Shown: positions 22,809 through 32,221, numbered from the stretch's first letter. The stretch: DNA of 64,000 bases from Rhizobium sp. 2MFCol3.1 (GCF_000377565.1 NZ_KB898363.1:154531-218530); one strand, 5' to 3'. Notes: generated by a model from the sequence alone, not told the origin. Numbers and translations: made by a program.

Positions 22809-24848
22809 TTATTCATTTCGCGATAGCACAGCATCCACGGCTGGATAGCTTGCGGTGAACGCTGCCTCGCTCATCACTGGAAATACAACATTTAGCTCGG
22901 AACCATTGTGCAGTGGAACGGTCGACTGCTCCCAGTCGACTGAGGCCTTGTACGGCTCTAGTCCGGGATGGTGCTCGAACAATGAAGGGATCGCTGCCTC
23001 TGCCTCGTCGACTGTCGTGTAGAGCTGGGTACTGATGTATCGCAGGAGGTCTGCTTTTCGGAAGTCTCGAACCGCGCCTGTCCGGATGCTGCCGCCGCCC
23101 AAGAACAACTCAAGGAAAAGAGCATCGACGATAATTGAACCGGAAAACTTACACGTAATTCCAGCGCTCTGGTTTACGACCACTAAGGGAACGAACCGCA
23201 ACTGGTCACGAGGCGGTAGTTTGCCAAATAGTTGTTCAATCTCTCCCGGGTTTTGTTCGAGCCATTCCGCTTTCCGGCTGGCCTGCGCGCATGCTTTTTC
23301 CAGTTTGCGTAGGTAGTTGTGGCGTTCAATCGGCTCAGATGGAGAGAGGAAGCACTTGATCTCAAGTACCAATATCGTAGAGCCGATTCGAAGCACTCCG
23401 TCGATTTCCTCTCCCCCTTGACGCGCTGGAATCGGCAAGGCTCTGGTCGATGCTGGGGCCAGAATGGGGTTGGCGGCGATCGCATTACTTAAACGCCCGC
23501 GTAGCGCAGCCTCATACTTGAGGCCCAGTGGCGTTTTAGAAAGGTCGCTCGGGTCCTTTGATTTGTTTGCCTCCTGCAGCCAATGCTCGAAGCGTCTGAC
23601 GGGCGAGCCCCATACCAACGATCCGGCGACGATACGGAGTGGTTGGTCGGAGCCACTTGCCACCAACGGGCGGTGCCACAGTGCATTCCGAAAAAGAGCA
23701 CCCAGATCGTCGAGCGGATTACATACCAGGTGCTTTAGGTAAAGCTCTGCCGTGGCGATCGGTACTGCAAGAGCCTCCGATAGAAGCGACGTGAGTTCAC
23801 TTTCTGGAAAAGCGCACGAGATACGCTCAATATCCTCTTCGGTCCTGTACTCGACATCCGCGTCATCCCCCAAGATGAGCTTCGCCACGTCCTGAAGTGT
23901 CCGGGTCGCAAGCTCGAGCTTTCGAAGTGTTACGGCCGGCTGAGAGGGAGAGATCGGATCGTCTGCGAACTCTCCGAGATAACTCGTCTCAAGGGTAATC
24001 ATTGCCGAACTCACATCGCGATTGTGCGCGGCTGTGGGTGGTCCTGTCACGATCTTCACTCTCCCGTCGCCTGCGACGGTTGCAACGGCTGTCCTTTCAA
24101 GCAGTGGATTGGGTATCTCAGGCTCGGCGTCTTGAAAATGCAGCCGGTTGATGGCGTGCTGATAGGCCAACGCTTCGTCACGCCAGCCCCAAGCACTCCA
24201 TAGCCCACGGTCGTTTGGTTCGTCTGGAAATACGAGCCATCCGGAATCGCAGCGAACTATGCTCCATGGTTCCCAGCAAATCTGAAGCCAGATTTCTTTG
24301 AACGTGTGTTCTAGCGAAAAACCATACTGAGCTTTGGGGGCGACGAGCGCGTATTCAAACGGGAGTCTTGAGGGTGTGTCAGCCAACCGCGCGTAGGAAA
24401 ACCAGTGAGGGATGCAGTCAACAAATGTCGTGTTCAGCATATCGGCGGAGCCGTTGGTCGCTGTCGGTCCAACGTCTAACGTCGCTCGACCCATTGTCGA
24501 TGTGTAGACAGCCTCCGACTTCGCCGCAGCCTCGCTTTGAGCTTCCTGGCTCTTCTGTCGGATGATTACCCAGGCCCGATTTGCATCAGCGATCGCAAAC
24601 GCGACAGCCTGCACAGGAGTGAGTCCCACGAACAGCTTTTCGAGATACTTTGTTCTCAGCGTCTGTAAATTGCCACCTATCACGATTGCGCTTTTGAAAA
24701 GGTTCGCATCTCGCACCGATGGTTCACTTATCGCGTCGACTGCCGCTTTCCAGCTCTCAGGAATGAATTTTGATGAGGTCGGATGAGGTAGAGCCGCCTT
24801 TTTTACCGCTGTAAAAAGCTCGGAAAATAAGGCATCGCTGGAAAGCAT
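22809..24848 (-). CDS. Large hypothetical protein with PD-(D/E)XK-type nuclease motif
   Basis: About 679 residues from ATG 24848 (the frame is open to 25010, with another ATG at 24896; no start has a strong ribosome site). No N-terminal family recognised. Near residue 480 the sequence GGEEIDGVLRIG, then ILVLEIKC, matches the PD-(D/E)XK pattern: Asp after a hydrophobic strand, then E-x-K. This core belongs to many nucleases and restriction-like proteins. The C-terminal part is helical with an ILVLE-type core. It is convergent with the TetR gene at 22149. A role in DNA defence or repair is possible but unproven. Confidence 0.7.
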   Translation of the reverse strand: MLSSDALFSELFTAVKKAALPHPTSSKFIPESWKAAVDAISEPSVRDANLFKSAIVIGGNLQTLRTKYLEKLFVGLTPVQAVAFAIADANRAWVIIRQKSQEAQSEAAAKSEAVYTSTMGRATLDVGPTATNGSADMLNTTFVDCIPHWFSYARLADTPSRLPFEYALVAPKAQYGFSLEHTFKEIWLQICWEPWSIVRCDSGWLVFPDEPNDRGLWSAWGWRDEALAYQHAINRLHFQDAEPEIPNPLLERTAVATVAGDGRVKIVTGPPTAAHNRDVSSAMITLETSYLGEFADDPISPSQPAVTLRKLELATRTLQDVAKLILGDDADVEYRTEEDIERISCAFPESELTSLLSEALAVPIATAELYLKHLVCNPLDDLGALFRNALWHRPLVASGSDQPLRIVAGSLVWGSPVRRFEHWLQEANKSKDPSDLSKTPLGLKYEAALRGRLSNAIAANPILAPASTRALPIPARQGGEEIDGVLRIGSTILVLEIKCFLSPSEPIERHNYLRKLEKACAQASRKAEWLEQNPGEIEQLFGKLPPRDQLRFVPLVVVNQSAGITCKFSGSIIVDALFLELFLGGGSIRTGAVRDFRKADLLRYISTQLYTTVDEAEAAIPSLFEHHPGLEPYKASVDWEQSTVPLHNGSELNVVFPVMSEAAFTASYPAVDAVLSRNE

Positions 24849-25046
24849 CGGTGTCACATGCAGCTTAATCGAGGACCGGCAGGTCACGGTTGGCATTGAT
24901 AGCGCCGGGAACGAGTCCGACCCCTCAATGGTAGGCTTGGAACCCACGATTTTGCAAGGCCGTCGGTGACTTTCGCAGGAAGACGGTTCCCTCGTGACGA
25001 CGCCCGTCACCTATCGCCGACAGACAAGCCGTCGCCCCACGGCTTG

Positions 25047-25592
25047 TCAGATAGCCGCGGCCCCGAAGAAGTGACGCTCGTGATACCAGTGTTGAGAGGT
25101 AAGCGAAGCCGTGCGCGCGAGTACGGCTTCGTTCGGACCTGCGTCGCTAAGGTGTTTGAAACCTATGAAAATAATCGACGTCTCTATCTTCGAAACACGC
25201 GCAAATTCGGACCCTGCCGTTTTCTCGATATGAAGCGAGACGATCTCCGGTGTCGCATTGTATGAGACGACCAACCCCTGAGCCACGCAGACCGGCGACA
25301 GGTTTGGGCCGTTGTATGCCGCAATCAGTTCGTTGCAGTCGAACTCGAGCAACGAATAGGACATCAGGGAGGGGCTCAACCGCTGCACGTGTCCTGTGTC
25401 GATGTCGAGCAATCGTCCGTCTGCTGCTCCGTCGAATGAGCAACCGTGCCCTTGGAACCTGTACCAGAGCGAATTTCGGGCGATATAGTCGGCCCTCCAA
25501 TTGAAGTCGTCAGGGCGCTCGTCGGTGGTTGCCAGATCACAGACTTGGCAAAGAATTTCCAGAAATTTCGATCGATAGCTCGCTACGGGCAT
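25047..25592 (-). CDS. Hypothetical protein
   Basis: A 181-residue protein starting MPVASYRSKFLEILCQVCDL. ATG 25592 has AGGAG eight bases upstream on the minus strand, while the longer open frame back to 25658 is less likely. It alternates hydrophobic strands and polar loops (SLLEFDCNELIAAYNGPNL) with no recognised motif. It lies ten bases downstream of the DUF4126-like membrane protein gene on the same strand, so the two probably form a transcription unit. Confidence 0.68.
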   Translation of the reverse strand: MPVASYRSKFLEILCQVCDLATTDERPDDFNWRADYIARNSLWYRFQGHGCSFDGAADGRLLDIDTGHVQRLSPSLMSYSLLEFDCNELIAAYNGPNLSPVCVAQGLVVSYNATPEIVSLHIEKTAGSEFARVSKIETSIIFIGFKHLSDAGPNEAVLARTASLTSQHWYHERHFFGAAAI

Positions 25593-25602
25593 GTCATCGC
25601 TC

Positions 25603-26073
25603 CTAGATGAACTGAGATGCCGAAACTGAAACCACCGCCAGCGCGATGCACACCGCATCCTCTGTCAAAGCGGCTGGAAGGTCTCGCCCAAAAGACTGCG
25701 CCATTTTTCGGCGGATAAAGGAGCCGCCGAGGGTTCCGGCGATCGATCCCAAAATCCCAGCGACCGCACCGACGAGGGTGCTTTCGTGAGCTGCGCCAAG
25801 AGTTGCGCCCGCAAGCGCGCCGGTCAAAAGTCTGGCTGAAAACTGGACGGGTACCAATCTCGATGGAGTGGACGGTCGCTTGTCGGTGAAGAACTCGAAA
25901 CATGCCAGCACGGACATAATCCCCGCCGTCCATTTCGACGCCATGAAGGACAGCCATGATGCGGCTGGAACGTCGAAGATCATCAAAAGCGCCCCCCAGG
26001 AGACCGCAGTCGGTGCGGTGAATGCCCGCAGGCCGGCCGCGCACCCTATCAAAAATGCCAGTAGAATTAACAT
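25603..26073 (-). CDS. DUF4126-like membrane protein
   Basis: A 156-residue hydrophobic protein with a Gly-rich first span (LILLAFLIGCAAGLRAFTAP), a central segment and three further spans, the last two including GALAGATLGAAHESTLVGAV and GSIAGTLGGSFIRRKMA. The arrangement matches DUF4126 family membrane proteins. ATG 26073 has GGAG seven bases upstream, whereas the open frame starts at a TTG (26103). Function unknown; cytoplasmic membrane. Confidence 0.75.
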   Translation of the reverse strand: MLILLAFLIGCAAGLRAFTAPTAVSWGALLMIFDVPAASWLSFMASKWTAGIMSVLACFEFFTDKRPSTPSRLVPVQFSARLLTGALAGATLGAAHESTLVGAVAGILGSIAGTLGGSFIRRKMAQSFGRDLPAALTEDAVCIALAVVSVSASQFI

Positions 26074-26116
26074 AAGTCGCTCCAAGGAAATTTGTGGCAG
26101 CAAAGTCGCCGTTGTG

Positions 26117-26290
26117 TCAGTCGCCCGTCGCTTCGGGAACGTAGACGTGTGACTGGAGGGAATGGCCGGCGAGGGGGTCTGTGGTAACGAACAGCGCCAC
26201 GATCATTGCAAGCATGCTCACAATGATCAGCAGGCCAAGAAAGCTGCCGGATGCCTGTTCGGGCGTTTCTGTTGTGCGAAACTTTGGCAT
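26117..26290 (-). CDS. Small single-span membrane protein
   Basis: A 57-residue protein: polar N-terminus MPKFRTTETPEQASG, one membrane span at about residues 17-38 (FLGLLIIVSMLAMIVALFV) and a polar tail. ATG 26290 has AGGAG five bases upstream. It is the first gene of a minus-strand group with the DUF4126-like protein. No family recognised. A minus-strand terminator hairpin lies just upstream (26320-26357). Confidence 0.68.
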   Translation of the reverse strand: MPKFRTTETPEQASGSFLGLLIIVSMLAMIVALFVTTDPLAGHSLQSHVYVPEATGD

Positions 26291-26319
26291 GTCATCTCCT
26301 ACCGCTATGCTCGCGCCCC

Positions 26320-26357
26320 AAAAAAGGGCCCGCCGAGGAGGCTGAGGACTCGGCGGG
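26320..26357 (-). terminator. Minus-strand intrinsic terminator
   Basis: Perfect nine-pair stem CCCGCCGAG/CTCGGCGGG (26329-26337 with 26349-26357) and an eleven-base loop, followed on the minus strand by CCC and TTTTTT. The position, upstream of the small membrane-protein gene and with no obvious minus-strand gene to its right, suggests an attenuator in a leader or a terminator for an unseen RNA. Confidence 0.7.
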
Positions 26358-26683
26358 CAGGTTGCAGCACGGCCCGCGGATGGCTCGTCTGCTACCGCGC
26401 GATTGTCGCACGGCTGGGGGAACGGTCTGACGTTGACACGGTGGGTGCGAACTGGATTGTACCGTTTCGCCACTTTTGGAACACCACGGCCCTGAACGGT
26501 AGAGAGGGGCTGCCGTGATTTCATCGATCCATTTTAATGGCCGAAACGAGCCATTCGGGCAGTTTTTGCTCCAGACTGTTTGCCGCTGAAATCTGAAAAT
26601 CAGAGCGATTATGACGGCAAGCATGGGAGATTTGCATGTCGATGCTCGAACTTACCAAGACCAACCACCAAGGCTATAGGACA
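26358..26683. other. No confident gene
   Basis: About 325 bp between the terminator and the oxidoreductase start. The minus-strand frame 26292-26624 looks random. A plus-strand start for the oxidoreductase at 26636 is possible. Nothing else recognised; if the terminator is functional, a small minus-strand RNA might originate here. Confidence 0.4.
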
Positions 26684-27613
26684 ATGACCGCCTACCGCGT
26701 CCACAAGTTCGGCGGACCGGATGTTATTCTTGCTGAGCGCCTTCCTTGCCCGCGGCCGGGACCGGGGCAGGTCCTTGTGAAGGTGGGAGCGATCGGCGTC
26801 GGTCCCTGGGACGGGTGGATACGCGCGGGCCGAAGTGCACTGCCGCAACCTCTCCCCCTGACACTCGGTTCCGACTTCGCCGGGGTGGTCGCCAATATAG
26901 GGCCTGGAGTTGTGAGCGTTAAGCAAGGAGACGCCGTTTTCGGCGTCACCAATTCGCGCTTCGTCGGGGCCTATGCCGAATACGCACTGGCGGAGGCGGA
27001 GATGTTGGCCAAGAAACCCGTTACTATTGACGACGTGGCAGCCGCATCGGTGCCGGTCGTCGCGGTTACCGCCAAGCAGGCACTGTTCAAGCACGCACAG
27101 CTCCGGGCCGGTCAAAGGGTCCTAATTCACGGGGCTGCCGGAAACGTTGGATCGTATGCGGTCCAACTTGCAAGCAGGGCGCGACTACATATCACGGTGA
27201 CCGCCTCCGGGGCCGCCGAGAGATATCTCTACGGTCTCGGCGCAACCAGCGTCATCGATTATGGGCAGACACGCTTCGAAGAGGTCACGCGAGACTTCGA
27301 TGCCGTCATCGACCTGATCGGAGGAGATACGCAGCGGCGCTCTTTCGAGGTGTTGCGGCCTGGAGGTCGTCTGGTTTCCGCTGTGTCGCAGCCGGATAGA
27401 GAGATCGCGGCAGCGGCTCGGGTCGACGCAAGGTTCTTCCTCGTCGATGTCACAAGTGCTGACCTGATCGATATTGCCGCAGCGATCGACGTGGGTGAGC
27501 TCTCCACGAATGTCGGGGAAGTCCTACCACTGTCGATGGCTGCTGAGGCGCACAAGATGCTTGACGGCGACCGTTCTCACAAATCCGGGAAGATCGTCCT
27601 GACAGTCGACTGA
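26684..27613 (+). CDS. Zinc-free medium-chain quinone oxidoreductase-like enzyme
   Basis: A 309-residue NADP-dependent medium-chain dehydrogenase/reductase of the quinone oxidoreductase type. The N-terminal catalytic domain reads KVGAIGVGPWDGWIRAG and LTLGSDFAGVV. The Rossmann domain has VLIHGAAGNVGSYAVQLA, and IDLIGGDT follows. There are no zinc-binding Cys residues. ATG 26684 is preferred because the domain starts there (MTAYRVHKFGGP); the frame is open to 26636. It is strongly similar throughout to the protein at 41541-42488. The next gene encodes an AraC regulator, a probable cognate. Substrate unknown. Confidence 0.92.
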   Translation: MTAYRVHKFGGPDVILAERLPCPRPGPGQVLVKVGAIGVGPWDGWIRAGRSALPQPLPLTLGSDFAGVVANIGPGVVSVKQGDAVFGVTNSRFVGAYAEYALAEAEMLAKKPVTIDDVAAASVPVVAVTAKQALFKHAQLRAGQRVLIHGAAGNVGSYAVQLASRARLHITVTASGAAERYLYGLGATSVIDYGQTRFEEVTRDFDAVIDLIGGDTQRRSFEVLRPGGRLVSAVSQPDREIAAAARVDARFFLVDVTSADLIDIAAAIDVGELSTNVGEVLPLSMAAEAHKMLDGDRSHKSGKIVLTVD

Positions 27614-27709
27614 ACGGTTTTGGCCGCAATCGTACAAATCAGTCTGTTCGCTGCAAGATTTAGCCGGAAGGTGCCGCCATTGTGAGCCGGGCGAAATCCG
27701 GGGGAGCAC

Positions 27710-28639
27710 ATGAGCGGTACCGAGCGTGACGATGTGGATTTCGATCGGTGGATGCACTCGAAATTCAGTTTCGAGCCGCGTCAGCCGTTGGTCATGCGGC
27801 AATTGGACAAGGCTCCGATCACCGTGACCGAGATGCATTGCCGTTCGCCCGATCCCGAAAAATCTTCGCCCATTCCTTCCGAAGACAGCCTGCTGGTGAC
27901 AATCCATGTCAGCAATAGCCCCACTTATGACCTCTGGATCGCGAATGATTTCTTGAAGACAAACCCGTTGGCCGCAGGAACTACGGTCCTCTATGACTTG
28001 AGAAGCGAACCTTCAGTAAGAGTATTGGAGGCGTTTCACCACGTTAGTTTCCATATGCCAAAGTCCGCCCTGAACCAGATAGCGGAGCGCGAGGGACTAG
28101 CGACGGTCGATGAATTTCGCCTTTCCCTGTTGGACGGGCATCAGGACCGCGTTTTAGCGACACTCGGAAAGACAATTCTCCCTTCGCTCAAGAGGGCGGA
28201 GCATGCCAACCGACTTTTTACGGATCATCTGACGATGGCCACTGCATCTCACGTATTGCGGACCTACGGGGTCTCCAGCGGGCGGTCGCCAACGCGCATG
28301 GCCGAACCAAAGCCGCTTTCGCCATGGCAAAAGGCGATGGCATGCGAGATGTTGCGGGCACATTTGGACGGTGGGATTTCCCTCGACGACATCGCGGCAC
28401 AGTGCGGGCTGCCAGCCCTTGAATTTGCGAGGTCATTCAGAAAAACAACCGGGATGCCGCCCTGGCGGTGGCTGGAAGCTTGTGCGGTGGGCACGTCGCG
28501 CGATATTTTGCTTGTCCGGCCATTCATCCCGCTGGATCAAGTACGCGACATAGTGGGATTCGTAGACATTCCTCACTTCGTCTCAGCTTTCAGCCGTCAC
28601 GTCGGGGTCCACCCCGAGATTTGGCGTGTGCAGCATTAA
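27710..28639 (+). CDS. AraC-family transcriptional regulator
   Basis: A 309-residue regulator with an N-terminal sensory domain (about 1-200) and a C-terminal AraC double helix-turn-helix (WQKAMACEMLRAHLDGGISL, then DDIAAQCGLPALEFARSFRK and VRDIVGFVDIPHFVSAFSRH). It follows the oxidoreductase by 96 bp on the same strand, so it may control it. It is paralogous to the AraC at 40513, which likewise sits next to the second oxidoreductase; both share the YDLWI/YQLWI and HANRLF/HASTLF patterns. The effector is unknown. Confidence 0.9.
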   Translation: MSGTERDDVDFDRWMHSKFSFEPRQPLVMRQLDKAPITVTEMHCRSPDPEKSSPIPSEDSLLVTIHVSNSPTYDLWIANDFLKTNPLAAGTTVLYDLRSEPSVRVLEAFHHVSFHMPKSALNQIAEREGLATVDEFRLSLLDGHQDRVLATLGKTILPSLKRAEHANRLFTDHLTMATASHVLRTYGVSSGRSPTRMAEPKPLSPWQKAMACEMLRAHLDGGISLDDIAAQCGLPALEFARSFRKTTGMPPWRWLEACAVGTSRDILLVRPFIPLDQVRDIVGFVDIPHFVSAFSRHVGVHPEIWRVQH

Positions 28640-28938
28640 GACTGTGCAAGAGCGCCCTCGCTTTCCTCTCAGGATCGAACGCAAGCCGCCTCCATATTTC
28701 GCGGCACCGTCCCGACATTGATAAGATAGCTCGTCAGTGCCGCTCTGTTTAGACGCCGCAGTCTAGCTGAGCCCGCCCGCTGCCGGGACTGAGCGGCAAC
28801 GCGTTTTTTGAACATAAGAGAACGATTTGGACGCCATGGCCATATAGAGCGTCTCCGCGCGCGCCAACGGGCACTCTGCCATTGCCCGAACATTCCTCCC
28901 TAAGCCACAGCTTATGTCTACGGAGGAGTACCAGGACG

Positions 28939-29874
28939 ATGACAGAGGTTGAACCCGGAGGTGGGCAATTCGGCCGCGAGCTCCGCACTGCCTTTCAAAA
29001 CGAAAGCGCGCGAAGCGCTGTTATTAAGACCGCGGCCCTGTCGGTACTGGAGCTTACGGAAATTCGATCACCCAACCAGCGACTAGAGACCAAACCGCTT
29101 CCCCGCCAAGACGCGTATATGGTCTCGCTTTACCTTTCCCCTGTTCGGTTTGTTAGCATTGGGGAGGTGGATGCCGAATGTCCGGCGGTGAACGTGGGGC
29201 CTTGGGAGGCCGTATTTCAGGACCTCAATCGCCCCATGCGTCTGAACTTCGAGCACCCCTTTCATTCTATTAACCTGCACATTCCCCGCCATGCGCTCGA
29301 CGAGGCTGCCGAGGCTTGCCAGTCCGAAGAAATCGCGGGCTTGGGTTCCCAAGCGGGTCAAGGCGTCTACGACGAAACCGTCATCAATCTTATGAAGGTT
29401 TTAATGTCGGCGCTGCGCTCGGGCGAGGGGCGCGAGGATGGTCTTTTCAATCATGTCGGAGCGGCGTTGGTAGCATACTTGGCGCAAGCGTATGGGGGAA
29501 TGACTCCTCACAGTCGTCGACGCCGAGGCGGCTTGGCTCCATGGCAGCAAAAGCGAATACAAGAGCTCATAGCGGCCGGAACAGAGGGCGGTCTCACCGT
29601 GGGCGACCTTGCGGACGAGTGTCGGATATCGCATCGTCATTTTCAACGAGCCTTTCGACAAACGATGGGCACAGCTCCTCACCTTTACATTCAGAACGCC
29701 CGCGTCGAGCAGGCCAAGTTACTGCTGAGTCAGACGAACGCTTGTCTCGGCGACGTCGGGCTCGCTTGCGGGTTTGCTGACCAAAGCCATTTCACAAGGG
29801 TTTTTGCGCAATTGGTCGGAATGACGCCGGGGGCATGGAGAAAGGCCAAGTATTCAGTCAATAGTGGGAGTTAA
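28939..29874 (+). CDS. AraC-family transcriptional regulator
   Basis: A 311-residue regulator with a sensory N-terminus and the C-terminal motif GGLAPWQQKRIQELIAAG, then LADECRISHRHFQRAFRQTM and VGLACGFADQSHFTRVFAQL, a canonical AraC DNA-binding domain. ATG 28939 has AGGA upstream; the frame is open to 28882. It is close to the AraC at 39296 (GGLAPWQQRR). About 300 bp of gene-free sequence precedes it, probably its promoter. Effector unknown. Confidence 0.9.
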   Translation: MTEVEPGGGQFGRELRTAFQNESARSAVIKTAALSVLELTEIRSPNQRLETKPLPRQDAYMVSLYLSPVRFVSIGEVDAECPAVNVGPWEAVFQDLNRPMRLNFEHPFHSINLHIPRHALDEAAEACQSEEIAGLGSQAGQGVYDETVINLMKVLMSALRSGEGREDGLFNHVGAALVAYLAQAYGGMTPHSRRRRGGLAPWQQKRIQELIAAGTEGGLTVGDLADECRISHRHFQRAFRQTMGTAPHLYIQNARVEQAKLLLSQTNACLGDVGLACGFADQSHFTRVFAQLVGMTPGAWRKAKYSVNSGS

Positions 29875-29913
29875 ACTACGCGAGTTGCCTTTTTTAACGG
29901 AGTTTAACTCGCG
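29869..29913. promoter_or_regulatory. Inverted repeat with TTTAACTC word before the third AraC gene
   Basis: AGTTAAACT (29869-29877) and its exact complement AGTTTAACT (29901-29909) flank a T-rich stretch, giving the string TTTTTTAACGGAGTTTAAC. The same kind of string, CTTTTTAACAAGGTTTAACTC, lies at 32221-32241 upstream of the MFS gene. A shared operator for one of the AraC proteins is plausible; a terminator role for the gene ending at 29874 is the alternative. Confidence 0.5.
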
Positions 29914-29965
29914 CACTAATGATTTAGGCTCCAGAGTGATCCCATTGATAGCTTTGGAGCGGGTC

Positions 29966-30823
29966 ATGAACCAGTTTGTCAGCCGACAGCAGCAAATAAC
30001 TGACTTCGCTGAGCGCTCGGCTGATTGGGGAACTCCAAGCCGTGCCCAGTCCGCCGCGCAAAACGGAAAATCAACCTCCAATCTGCCAAGAGCAGCCACG
30101 AATAAACTGCTTGGTGCGGCGCATATGGAGGGCATCACTGTCGTCGTTCAAGGTGGTGGCTCGTCCAAGAACGTCGTTTTTGTCGAGGGCTGCCATACGA
30201 GTGCTGGCGACGACGGGCAGCACTTTGAGGTTTTCCTGCCAACCGATGCCTTGGTTAAATGTGCGCGAAAATCTGGAATTAAGAACTTCTACGGCTTGTC
30301 CGTCGAGTGGGGGCAGGAGATCGAGGACGAGGTCATTTCTGACCTGGCAACGTGCTTGAACCTCAGCCACAGGAGCGAAAACGGTGGAAACACACATTTC
30401 GCTGAGCAGATCATCCTTGCTCTTTGCGCTCATGCTGTTGAGCGATATGGACGATCGCAGAGTGCCAGTGGCCGTAATTGCAATCAGCTGGCACCATGGC
30501 AGTTGAAGATCGCCAAGCAGATGCTCTCCGGGGACATGCGTTCGACACCAAACCTTTCCGAAGTCGCGAAGGCTTGCAGAATTTCAACCCGTCATTTCAC
30601 GCGATCGTTTACCGACACGGTCGGAACTTCACCGCATCAGTGGTCGGTTCTTGCACGCCTTGAACACGCTAAAGCGATCCTGATAGACCGGACCACATCA
30701 CTGGCGGAGACCGCCGTGTGCTGCGGATTTTCAGATCAGAGCCACTTCACCCGGGTGTTCACGAAGGAGTTCGGCACGTCCCCAGCGAAATGGAGGCGTT
30801 CCCTCGATCAGAACAGCCCTTGA
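29966..30823 (+). CDS. AraC-family transcriptional regulator
   Basis: A 285-residue regulator. ATG 29966 has GGAG eight bases upstream; a GTG at 29864 opens the same frame. The C-terminal AraC domain reads LAPWQLKIAKQMLSGDMRST, then VAKACRISTRHFTRSFTDTV and AVCCGFSDQSHFTRVFTKEF. The N-terminal 180 residues form a sensory region weakly similar to the other AraC proteins here. It is the third AraC gene in a row, and the inverted repeat at 29869-29909 lies in its leader. Confidence 0.88.
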   Translation: MNQFVSRQQQITDFAERSADWGTPSRAQSAAQNGKSTSNLPRAATNKLLGAAHMEGITVVVQGGGSSKNVVFVEGCHTSAGDDGQHFEVFLPTDALVKCARKSGIKNFYGLSVEWGQEIEDEVISDLATCLNLSHRSENGGNTHFAEQIILALCAHAVERYGRSQSASGRNCNQLAPWQLKIAKQMLSGDMRSTPNLSEVAKACRISTRHFTRSFTDTVGTSPHQWSVLARLEHAKAILIDRTTSLAETAVCCGFSDQSHFTRVFTKEFGTSPAKWRRSLDQNSP

Positions 30824-30994
30824 TCGGCTCGCGCAGTTTGCGGTTACTGGCTTGGCTTCAGCGAGTGAAGAAGTGCAAGGACTAATTTTCTTGCCCTACC
30901 CCCCCACCAACGCAAACGCGGCTCATCGTTTTGAAGAGAGTACCTAATACATCCATTTGGTAGTGCCCATGTGGGATATGGGGAAAAAACCCGG

Positions 30995-31600
30995 CTAGCC
31001 CCCAATCAGCGATCCAATCACAGCTCCGATACCGGCCGCGACCAAATTTCCTGCTGCGCCTTCCGCGATCACCTTCATCGATTTCAACCCTTCCATCAGG
31101 ACAGAGCTTTTACCGGCTCCCGATCGGATTTCTGCTTCAACCAGTTCAATCGACACCTGCATCTTGCTCCTTGCTTCCTCGGGAAGCGCGGAAAGGTGGG
31201 GCTTGATTTTCTCGAGTAGTGCGGCGACTTCCAGGGGTTGGACGGTGATCGTCGTGTTCGTGGAATTATCGGTCGAGTTGATATTTACCCGCGCGTTTGC
31301 CCCGTGGAGGTTGTTGATTATGGTCGAAGGCGGCGCGGCAGGAGCATTGCTTCGACGGACTTTGCTCTGGAAGTGATTTGGAATGCCAGCACGACCGCCG
31401 ATTCCGGAGGTATATCCTGGATCGATGACGACATAGTCCTCGGCAAGACCGCTCTCTTGAATGCGTACGAAATGGTCACCTGGCTCAATCGGTAAACTTC
31501 CGTCGAAAGTTATAATCGCCCCCTTGGAAACCTGAGCTTTGATGCCTTCTTTGGCGATCGTGCCGTCTTTCTTCACCAAGATCACCACGTCATTCAGCAT
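30995..31600 (-). CDS. Hypothetical protein with C-terminal Gly-rich segment
   Basis: A 201-residue protein beginning MLNDVVILVKKDGTIAKEGI. The N-terminal third looks like a small beta-barrel (GAIITFDGSLPIEPGDHFVR). A central NSTDNSTNTTITVQPLEV stretch is Asn/Thr-rich, followed by a helical part, and a C-terminal AAGNLVAAGIGAVIGSLIGG could insert into or associate with a membrane. ATG 31600 is chosen over the TTG at 31615; neither has a clear ribosome site. No family recognised. Possible membrane-associated effector or immunity-type protein, not supported further. Confidence 0.65.
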   Translation of the reverse strand: MLNDVVILVKKDGTIAKEGIKAQVSKGAIITFDGSLPIEPGDHFVRIQESGLAEDYVVIDPGYTSGIGGRAGIPNHFQSKVRRSNAPAAPPSTIINNLHGANARVNINSTDNSTNTTITVQPLEVAALLEKIKPHLSALPEEARSKMQVSIELVEAEIRSGAGKSSVLMEGLKSMKVIAEGAAGNLVAAGIGAVIGSLIGG

Positions 31601-31716
31601 GTCGTCAAAGGACAAAGCCCGCTCCCGCTTTCGATAAATCTTAGGGTTGTAATCGATATCGTAGTAAGTACTGCTTTTCTACAGCATCCGAGTCCTTTTT
31701 CTGCTTCGAGCGTTTC

Positions 31717-32169
31717 ATGCATCCAAACGACTTCATGGCCGAATATGTCGTGCCGGCCGCCGAGGCCTGGAAGGCCAACCAGCAATCCAAACACCTCGCT
31801 GTTCATGCGCTGTCGCAAATCGATATCCTAGCTGAAGTCGTAGCCCATCATATCGGCCGGAAGCCCCGCCCGTTTCGTGATGATCTTGGCCAGCGATATC
31901 CGGCACTCGCAAAGATCAGAGATGCTCACGATAGTCACAAGCATGGACAGCTTGACCGCCACAACGCGCTCTTTGTGTCGCATGGTCAGCGTCCCGATGA
32001 AACGCTCGGTCACGCATTCTTCGTAGGCGTCACGCACCTGAGCGGGCCACTCACCCCTTTTACGTTCTTGGCCCTCATGCTCAACGACGGCTCGAACGAG
32101 AAGGTGTACACGTTGATCAAAGACGGGATGGATGCCTGGGAGCTGGAAATGTCAGCGCTCGGAATTTAG
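31717..32169 (+). CDS. Hypothetical protein
   Basis: A 150-residue protein starting MHPNDFMAEYVVPAAEAWKA. It is mostly helical with many His and Asp residues (VVAHHIGRKPRPFRDD, IRDAHDSHKHGQLDRH), then GVTHLSGPLTPFTFLALMLN. Histidine clusters could bind metal, but no known motif was identified. Divergent from the gene ending at 31600. Medium confidence that it is a real gene. Confidence 0.6.
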   Translation: MHPNDFMAEYVVPAAEAWKANQQSKHLAVHALSQIDILAEVVAHHIGRKPRPFRDDLGQRYPALAKIRDAHDSHKHGQLDRHNALFVSHGQRPDETLGHAFFVGVTHLSGPLTPFTFLALMLNDGSNEKVYTLIKDGMDAWELEMSALGI

Positions 32170-32221
32170 TTCGCTTAATGCCTCCCATGCCATATGCGCC
32201 AACTCCTTCGACGTCCTTCGC

